A stretch of DNA of 64,000 nucleotides from Thereva unica. Lineage: Eukaryota; Arthropoda; Insecta; Diptera; Therevidae. The position numbers and the translations under genes were made by a program. Below are positions 56,900 to 64,000 of this stretch, one piece after another (position 1 is the first letter of the stretch; each line of letters begins with the position of its first letter). A model generated the notes under the pieces. It made no database searches, was not told the DNA's origin, and saw only the letters and a program-made list of their open reading frames with translations. Location of the stretch: the NCBI GenBank assembly GCA_949987705.1, contig OX465282.1:37350039-37414038 (forward strand), read 5' to 3'.

Positions 56900-58008
56900 G
56901 CACGCCAAATTTCTTGCTATTGTTGCCTTCTGTTCTAAGTTCTGTAACGGTCAGTTTTATTCATTCTATCCCTTTACAGAAATTTGAAAAATTGATTCAA
57001 AATTAACTTTTCGAGTAAAATATAAAAAAAATAATAAGAAAAAATAGGTGTGGAAAAATAAAAAAAATGGGAAGGACAAAAAAATGAAATTTTTGTATCA
57101 GTCAGTCAGAGAATTTTGAGTTGTGAATTTGGATCCAAGATCGGTTTTTTTAATTTCTTTTTTGGCGAAAAATACTAGTGGAAAATATAGTTCTTGTCCG
57201 GAATTGTACTATTTGAAAACCGAGCAGTTTTTTAGAAGGTGGACCGAGAGTCGCTTCTCTTTTCTTAAAATTGAGAGAGATTTGAACCGGAATTGGACTT
57301 TTTGAGACTGTCAACTGTAAGAAGAAATATTCTAGGAAGTTCTAATAGGGAAGACATGTTTTCCGTCACGGAAGCCCTGGATCCCACCTATAGTATAGTT
57401 GGGAGTACATTTATTTTGGGCTGTATCGAATTACGGATGTAAGTTATGTAAGGCTTTTATTTATGATTAACTGTAAGGCAGCTGAAAAGCATTGAGGTAA
57501 AGAAGCAAGAAGTTTTCTTTCCTGAAGTGAGTGAAGTTTCATTGGTTGATAGGGGTTTTTGCTCCGGGGCTCTCTTTTTTTCGTTGTTGGTTTGAATTTT
57601 TTCAGGTCCGCGAATCAATGATTGCGCTTCAGACGAAACGAAAGTTAACATGGAATGACGAAAGAAAGATTTCCCACCGACATTTAGGCAAGTGGTGAAC
57701 CATGAACGTATCGGCCCGGCCACACATTCCACAACCCCTTCCGGCGAGCTAGCATTTACGGTGTGGCCAGCATAACACCCCCTCTAACAGTTATTTCGGT
57801 AGATTAGGAAGGGTGAATTTCTTCCGGATTTTTTTATGTATGTGAATCCTTCTAGAGTCAGGCTTTTCAGGGCTTCTGGCTCGGGGGACATGAACAAGCA
57901 TAATGGGGCGTAAAATTGCTTTTACACCATATTCGCGCCATTGTACAGTACAGTTCTACTAAAACAAAACAAAAATATGTTTTCTTATTTATTTACATAG
58001 TAATTATT
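56900..58008. other. Non-coding part of the hAT downstream of the transposase
   Basis: No gene is seen. It is less AT-rich than its surroundings near 57350-57800 ('GTGGCCAGCATAACACCCCC'), which may be yet another inserted fragment. No inverted ends found. Confidence 0.4.
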
Positions 58009-61000
58009 TTAGTTTACATCGATGTCAGCTACATTTTCAAGGAAATCTAAACTAGTTAAGCGAAGAAGATTAAAATTTAATTTAGTTAAAAGAATATTTG
58101 AAAGATTTTTTTTTGATAATTTCGTTCTTAATTTAGTAAGTACTGTTGACAAAGCACTGAATGCACGTTCTACAGACACTTGCGAAGCAGGAACAGCAAG
58201 TGCAACTTCTACAAGTTTTGCTAATTGTGCGTCATTGCGATGAAATTTTTTATAATATTCCAAGACATTTGTCTCTAGTGGCTCCCTGGTCTGATCACAT
58301 AACATTGCTAGCTTCTGCTTTAGTGATCTTTGCGCTGATGTCTGTGATTGGGAGTTTGTTGTTGTTTCGTTGATGAGAAGCGTTAATTTGGAGTATTTAT
58401 GTGCTGGTGTATCATCAACATCGACTGGATCCGTAGTATTTTCAATGAACGAATTTTTACTGTCACTTAAAGATTCCGCTGCCGTAGTTTCTTCTATATT
58501 GGCGATCACATCATAGGTTTGCAACAGATGATTCTGCAAAAAAATCAAAATGATACATAATAAGATTGAAAAAGTTGTTTTATAAATAAAAATAAACAAT
58601 TTACCTGTGCAATTGTTTTCTGTTCTTCAGCTAGCATTGCAGAACCAGCAAAGTTAAAGCGGGGGTCCAAGTAAAGGGCAGAAATAAAGGCGTGGTGCTC
58701 AAATAATTTCAGTTTTCTGCTCACCATTGCTTGATGTAGTGAGGCTGCATAACTATTTTGGTGTGCTATATCTGCCAATTCTAATTCACATGACAACCAG
58801 TCCCGATAAAAATCTCCTAATATATATTGCTCGCTTTGGAATTTCAACGAACAGTCAGCTAAATGATGAAATGCATCCACAAAATTGTTTACGAAAGTCC
58901 AGTTAAAATCTATGTTGATGATGTCCTCCAAATTCTCAATGTTTTCTTTTTGTGACAATATGGAATTGACCATGTTGAAGGTGGAATTCCATCTTGTCGC
59001 ATTATCAAGAGTTGGCATAGAACTATTAATATCACCTGCTCTAATAGATGTTCGTATTTTTTTAACGAGTTTTCTACATTGGTTTAACTCTGTCTCTAGC
59101 CCTTTGATTACGTCATGTGCTGCTAACTGTATTGTGTGCGCAGCACACCGCACTACCGAGAATACGGAAGCGATTTGTGACTGTATCTCCTCTTCCTCGC
59201 GATCGTTTTCCTCATAAATATTATTATTTTCTTCCTGAATCTCTTGAAGTATTTTCGAGGCTTTTATTACATTTGCGCCGTTATCCGTTGTGTTGGAATA
59301 AATTTGCTTTATATCAATTTTAAATTCCTGAAGACATCTAAGGATTTCTTCCTTTAGAAAGTGTGCAGTATGTCTTCTACTTATTTCAATCATACCTGCA
59401 AGATATGAAATACATTTTTACAACATGTATGGATGAAACAAACCTAATAAATAACATTTTAGGTTAAGATGTATGTCGAAGTAAACAATAACAATTATAC
59501 AATGATGCAGTAACGAAATTGTTTAAGCCATTCGCTGCCGCGTTAAATTATGTGAGCTAATTCACATTGGCAAAACTGTTTTGAGTGTTTGCGTCTATCT
59601 AAGATCTATTTTTTTTTTGTCGAGTATACATATATGCAGCCCCTGACCAAAATATTACAAACACCTGTTAATTTCATTATTACCTGCATCCTTTTTTCCT
59701 GGAAAAATCTTGAGGGTATTTATGTTTATTGGTTGGATTTTCCTAATTACTTTACATTAATAAATTGGATTTTCCTAATTACTTTAAATAATAAAACATT
59801 CCCCTTTTTCCATGAAAAACATTCCTTTTTTTCCATGGCCAGGAAATTCACCTGATTTAAGCTCAATTAAAAATATGTGGCACGAAAAAAGTAATTTATA
59901 AAGATAATAGAACAATTTTAATAGAAATTATTAAAAAATATGGAGTGTGAAGTTAAAAGATTCAATTTTGCATAGAGAATATGCCAAAAAGAATAAATAT
60001 TAAGCATTTATTTTAAAATTTTGTCTATTTTCTAATTAATCCACTTTAAGCTTAATAAATATTTGATAATAAAGTAAGATTTCCTATTCTAGAATATAAT
60101 TTCAATACAGAGTTGAGAAAATATTACTAGTGTTTGTAATTTTTTGGCCAGGGTCTGTATTTTGCCATAGATAATTCTTTGCAAGCATAAAATCAAATAC
60201 TCGTAGTTGGCAGTGAGAATACTCAGGACTCAAAATTTTTTAATATTTGCGCACTTTTAACTAGAAAAACAAATCAAAAATAACATACATATATTTACGT
60301 ATGCGGTCACATAACATTTGCAAATTCAAAACACGAACGCATTTCAAATACAACTAGTATATCTGTGCTGGCAATCTATCATAACATCCTACTAACCGCG
60401 AATACTCGTTGAACGCGAACGGGTTAAACATGAGAATAATTCAAGAAATAGCTAGCTATTCAAACTAGTAATATTTGTAATAGTACATTATAACGTCTCT
60501 TACCTATTGTATTCACACATATTTTGTAATCCTTAATGTATTGAATATTTATTCCTAATACACTTTTCTCCATCCGTGTTGCAATATCCACCTTAAGTGA
60601 AATCATTTTTTTCTCTACCCGTTTAATTATTATTTCCTTTATTCTTCGGGTTGTTTTTTCCACAATTAATCCTATATTTTTCGAATTAACATTTACATTG
60701 AATTTTTTCTCGTACGGTGCAATGATTTTTTTGAAAAATTCATCATCATCAAATATACGAAAAGGAATGTTTTTAACTGTCACCATGCCCGCACAACATT
60801 TTAAAAATTCTTTTTTGTCCATGTTTATATTAACACTAACTTTGGTTTTTGTTTTCCTTGCTCTAGAAGTAGAAGCACATTCATTAGCACTGTTTTCACT
60901 TTCATCATCACTTCCTATAATTTTTTTATGCACTAATTTATAATGTCTTTTGATATTTGCAGGTCTATCACCACTTAACTTTTTTCCACAATCTTCTACT

Positions 61001-61074
61001 AAACACGTAGATTTATTCGTCTCTTTATTATAAATCACATATTTATTTATATTAAAAAGTTTTCGTTTCCCCAT
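58009..61074 (-). CDS. hAT transposase with BED-type zinc finger, 3 exons, 628 aa
   Basis: Minus-strand exons 61074-60504, 59395-58605 and 58533-58009, both introns GT-AG, 1887 nt with no internal stop. Residues ~24-50 form a BED-like zinc finger (C-x4-C...H-x4-H, 'CLVEDCGKKLSGDRP'). The hAT core begins with 'DIATRMEKSVLGINIQYI' and, across the first splice, 'RHTAHFLKEE'. Catalytic-region motifs are 'TTDNGANVIKAS' (Asp), 'VRCAAHTIQL' (Cys-x2-His) and 'DNATRWNSTFNMV'. The C-terminal dimerisation region is 'ALAVPASQVSVERAFSALS' with the conserved Glu. Role: cut-and-paste transposition in the nucleus. Clean reading plus intact ends suggest that this copy could be recent or even active. Confidence 0.88.
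59635..60157 (-). mobile_element. Tc1-like relic in intron 1 of the hAT transposase
   Basis: Inverted ends CAGRCCCTGRCCAAAA followed by ATTACAAACAC, the look of Tc1 ends, next to TA dinucleotides. Despite the strand given for the host gene, the plus strand of the interior near 59820-59880 reads 'WPGNSPDLSSIKNMWHE', a decayed form of the catalytic 'PDLNPIENLW' block. About 520 bp, strongly deleted. Being intronic, it leaves the hAT reading frame intact. Confidence 0.7.
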
Positions 61075-61520
61075 ATTTTATGTTATAACGAAAATAATAA
61101 CAATAATATAAAAAAAAAATAAAATAAACACACTGAAACTAGTCTATATAATATCTTCACTTCATACGCACTTCACGCTTGCTATTCAACAAATGCATCG
61201 AGAAATTTTGTGTGCGATTCATTCATGTCCCTTTATTACTCACTTGGTGAGTTATTAGGAAAAGTTATTACTCACGAGTAATAAGGGAAAGGGTAATTTG
61301 TTCCCACTCATGAGGGTGCGTTTTCTCAATTCCAATTACTCACTCATGTGCGTGTGCGTTTATAAAGTTGGCAATAGCTCACGCACATTCTCATGAGTTT
61401 TTAAGAACCGCACACGCACGTGAGTCGAAAGTGAGTTTTGAGTCAATTCTGAGCGCACGTGAGTGTGCGTTTCCGAACTCTGGAATAATACGGCCGAATG
61501 TTCGGTTCGACGCATCTCTG

Positions 61521-61808
61521 GACTCGTTTAAAGTTATTTTTAAAAAATAAAACTAATAACGTATAATATTATAATTTATTTTAATATAAATTGGAGAACT
61601 GAAAGAAAAAATATTGTTGAAGAAAAGGAATTTTATTCGTCTAGTTTGCAATAAAAAACTGGAAAATTAGTATCTTACACACATTACCTTTTCATTAACT
61701 TGTTACTAAAAGTCTAATCCCCACAAGAAGGAAACATGTACCTAGTAATTGTAAGCTATAAATAAATGTATAATGAAATAAATGAGTACGATTACATTAC
61801 AAAAAGTT
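61521..61808. other. Spacer between the composite element and the second hAT gene
   Basis: AT-rich, no gene or repeat recognised. Confidence 0.4.
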
Positions 61809-63819
61809 TTATAAAATGAAGTTAAGACGTCTATCACCCTTTTTTGTCAGTCGATCAATCACCTTTTCAACATTTAATTCAAGGTCTCTTTGCCCATGAA
61901 GCAGGCAGAGACCCGTGAAGCGTGTTTCTCCCATCCTTGCCCTTAGCCAAGTTTTGACTCTTCTCAATATGGAAAAAGACCTTTCTGCCATAGCCGCACT
62001 GACTGAAAGGGAAATTATAGTTATGATAATGTATGGAAAAAAACAGGGTTTAAAATAAAACATGTTGGTGTGCTTACTTAATAGACAAGATAAAATCTCA
62101 AATACTCTTATGAATTTTGTAGTTAAAATTTATTTAATGATATTAAAATAAAAATTCGTAGTATAATTACCTGGAAGTGTGATCAAGATTTTGAGAAGAT
62201 TGTGAATTATTGTGAGTAAGTTTCAGTCACAAGTATCCAATACTTTTAAAACATCTTCAAGCAGTTTGATGTGATTTTTCCATAGAGCCATTCTCCTTCG
62301 AATAAAATCATGTTTGCGTTGCTATCCCCATTGTCGATGATAGATAAAAAAATTGCAAACCGCTTCTTTAAATATTTAAGGTCATCTTCTTCTTCTCCCT
62401 GCGCTTCAACTAAATTAGTGGGTATAATACTTTGTAGGCCAAACCACTCCAATGAGCTAGAACTTAATCTAGATGTTAAATCGGTACAGATATTATCGAG
62501 CAGAGGTATATAAACAGATCGTCTGTAGTACTCCTCTGGATCTCCTGGGTTTTTTGCCCTCTTAGTCCGTCTCCCTGCGAGCCTTGGTAGCCTTATTTCA
62601 ATATCCAACTCTTTTGCTAATTCAGTAAAAATTATACTAAAAGTTTCAATAAATTTAGTGCTTCTTTCCGTTAAGGTAGACAAAGTGCTGGTGACTGCTT
62701 TAGACGCTTGATTGACATCATGGGATGGTTTTTGCAGAAGTCGACTGAGTAGCAACGTGATGTTTAGGATTAATGACAGCATTGATATTAAAAGCCAGTC
62801 GTGGACAAGGAGTTTAGCAAATCTGTTGCAGCAGTAGATGTCTTGGAATCTTTCCATAATGATATCGATGCGAGTGCCTCAACTGTTTGGCATAACCCAG
62901 ATCGAAACTGTATTATTCCTTCGTGCCGCTCAAGCCATCTTGTATCGCATAAACCCGTCAAATGATGTTCCAGTATTGATTTCAAAATTTAACATCTCTT
63001 GGCAGACAAATTAAAAAATGAGATTACTGACTTCATTGTTCCCACAGTATTTCTAACACAAGAAACTGCGCCAACAGCTTCAGATGACATTACGCTGCAA
63101 CTGTCAGTATCAATTCCGACACAGTTGTTTAAGTCTAATGATAGTTCTAGCAATAAGTTTATAACAATCTTTCCCAAAGCCTCTCCTGTTAGGCGTTGTT
63201 CACTATATGCAAATCTTGACCTAAATCGATAGTTTTTATGTTAACATAGGCGTCAATGAATTTCACAAAGTCTTCACGAATTTCATTTTTGTATAGTTTC
63301 TCAAGTTCAATGAAATCTGCGCCACGTGGGAAATGTCTGTTGTTTCGTCACATATGACCGAATAATATCTAGAAGTTTGAACTTGATACAAAATGGTTTC
63401 TGTTATTTCCTCACCGCAGCATGCTATTATTTGATTTTGTGTGGTATTACCTGTGTAGGTTGCTCTTGATGAAGCTTTAGCTAAATGTCTCCTGAGGGAC
63501 ACATCCCCCGAACACATTTTGAATCTTAGTAGCTCCCTAAAATTTCCCTCATTAGTGGGCCCAGCCTCTTCATCCAAACAGCCACCATCTCGGTGGCCTC
63601 TTAAAGGGATATTTTGTCGGCCTAAGAATAGTATGGACTCTATTATCGGGCGTAGCTTCTCTCTATTTTCTTCACTTAGGTTTAGCCTTTCAGAGCTTAC
63701 CTGATTAGCAATAGATTTTTCAGGGTTTTTATAACTTTGCTGGAAATCCAGGCCAGCCTGAACGCACATTTTGTGATAAAACGGGTTTTCGTGGAACTGT
63801 ATATGTAAATCCTTCTTTA
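61809..63819 (-). pseudogene. hAT-type transposase of the ZMYM1/DUF4371 kind, decayed
   Basis: On the minus strand an acceptor at about 63820 is followed by 'HENPFYHKMCVQAGLDF', 'ILFLGRQNIPLRGHRDGG' and 'SVICDETTDISHVAQIS', the classic DUF4371 block with the first catalytic Asp. Next come 'LCDTRWLERHEGIIQF', a long helical middle, and a GT-AG intron (62170-62003). The dimerisation end is 'SAAMAERSFSILRRVKTWLR' and 'GLCLLHGQRD'. Several frameshifts lie near 63240-62850. Related domesticated or mobile genes are annotated as zinc-finger MYM-type protein 1-like. No element ends were found; the upstream exon(s) lie beyond 63820. Confidence 0.85.
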
Positions 63820-64000
63820 CCTAAAAGATTCGCAAATGAAGTCAAAAGTTGGGTGAAAAGGTTTTGAAATATCATTCCTTTATTATGACCGATTCATCAG
63901 AAAACAAAACACAGAATTTACAAAACAATCCTTTTTTAATGTGGGAGAAAGCTAGACGATTGCTCTGTTCCAAGTGCTAATGGCCTAATAGTCCAATCAA
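63820..64000. other. Upstream intron or flank of the second hAT gene
   Basis: Nothing coding recognised in the last 180 bp. It probably belongs to the intron or 5' end of the decayed hAT. Confidence 0.35.

Larger units (their letters stand above)
56620..61482 (-). mobile_element. hAT transposon, apparently complete, 8-bp duplication GAATAATA
   Basis: Ends CAGAGTTCGGAAACGCACAC, flanked by a perfect GAATAATA at 56612-56619 and 61483-61490. Removing the element restores the outer element's right end. Both subterminal regions (about 56630-56900 and 61190-61470) are packed with ACTCAYGTGCG and GAGTAAT motifs, like the dispersed transposase-binding repeats of hATs. It encodes a full-length spliced transposase (58009-61074) on the minus strand. 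A Tc1-like relic sits in the transposase intron. Confidence 0.92.
45204..61520. mobile_element. Composite: hAT-like outer ends enclosing nested transposons
   Basis: The left end TAGAGATGCGCCGAATGTTC (45204) and the right end, read inward, CAGAGATGCGTCGAAC (61520) are inverted. Both are followed by CCGAATATTCGG-like subterminal motifs. YAGAGATGC with CCGAATA repeats is a familiar hAT-type end. The immediate flanks (CTTGGAAT and GACTCGTT) do not form an 8-bp duplication, so the two ends may come from different copies or the flank was rearranged. After removing the internal elements only about 2 kb of non-coding outer sequence remains. Confidence 0.55.

Noticed and set aside
45204..61520. A single giant 16-kb transposon with its own gene set (Helitron plus hAT plus unknown protein as one system)
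   Set aside because: Each internal unit has its own ends and target duplication, and the outer ends lack a matching duplication. Nested insertion explains the order.

Overview
The window is AT-rich eukaryotic DNA. It is most probably from an insect and I think a fly. The reasons are the short (55-70 bp) GT-AG introns beside very long ones, the abundance of 'ACATACATATGTA'-type motifs, and a repeat set of Jockey-, RTE-, copia-, gypsy-, Tc1/mariner-, Transib-, hAT-, PIF/Harbinger- and Helitron-type elements with tRNA-derived SINE sequence. There are no bacterial-type operons, CRISPR arrays or Shine-Dalgarno-spaced genes. The species call is inference.

One host gene can be supported. An eight-exon gene on the + strand (13253-26630) splices to an uninterrupted 564-residue protein with two cysteine/histidine zinc clusters, the first MYND-like, and an MSS51-type C-terminal domain. 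Introns 2 and 5, each over 5 kb, are full of transposon debris: a SINE split by a MITE, gypsy remnants, an RTE-like LINE and several MITEs. The stop codon lies inside the AATAAA polyadenylation signal.

Layout. 1-4515: Jockey-type LINE. 4680-6772: antisense RTE-like LINE with two MITEs. 7183-8639: Transib element with RSS-like termini and a CGACG target duplication, set between antisense RT debris. 9255-10470: ~127-bp satellite. 11324-11628: foldback MITE. 13253-26630: host gene. 26942-31666: MITEs and a 3.5-kb element with long inverted arms and a 7-bp duplication. 32046-32892: ~118-bp satellite. 32911-33414: Tc1/Tc3-type transposase relic. 33540-38662: PIF/Harbinger element with TAA duplication, an intact MADF-BESS-like gene interleaved on the opposite strand with a dead transposase gene, and an inserted LINE. 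38799-40177: copia relic with 3' LTR. 40178-43245: RTE-like LINE, open except for one stop. 43250-45203: LINE scraps and a MITE.

45204-61520 is a set of transposons nested inside transposons, framed by hAT-like ends (YAGAGATGCG). It holds a 9.4-kb element with an 8-bp duplication, which itself contains a decayed Helitron, an interrupted ~188-bp tandem array and an unclassified inverted-repeat element carrying a conserved uncharacterised protein family. It also holds a 4.9-kb hAT with a perfect 8-bp duplication and an apparently complete three-exon transposase. 61809-63819 is a second, decayed hAT transposase of the ZMYM1/DUF4371 type.

The best leads are the spliced host gene, the Transib element, the apparently intact hAT, the interleaved Harbinger gene pair and the unclassified element at 54536-56142. 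I do not see a coherent new multi-gene defence or metabolic system.
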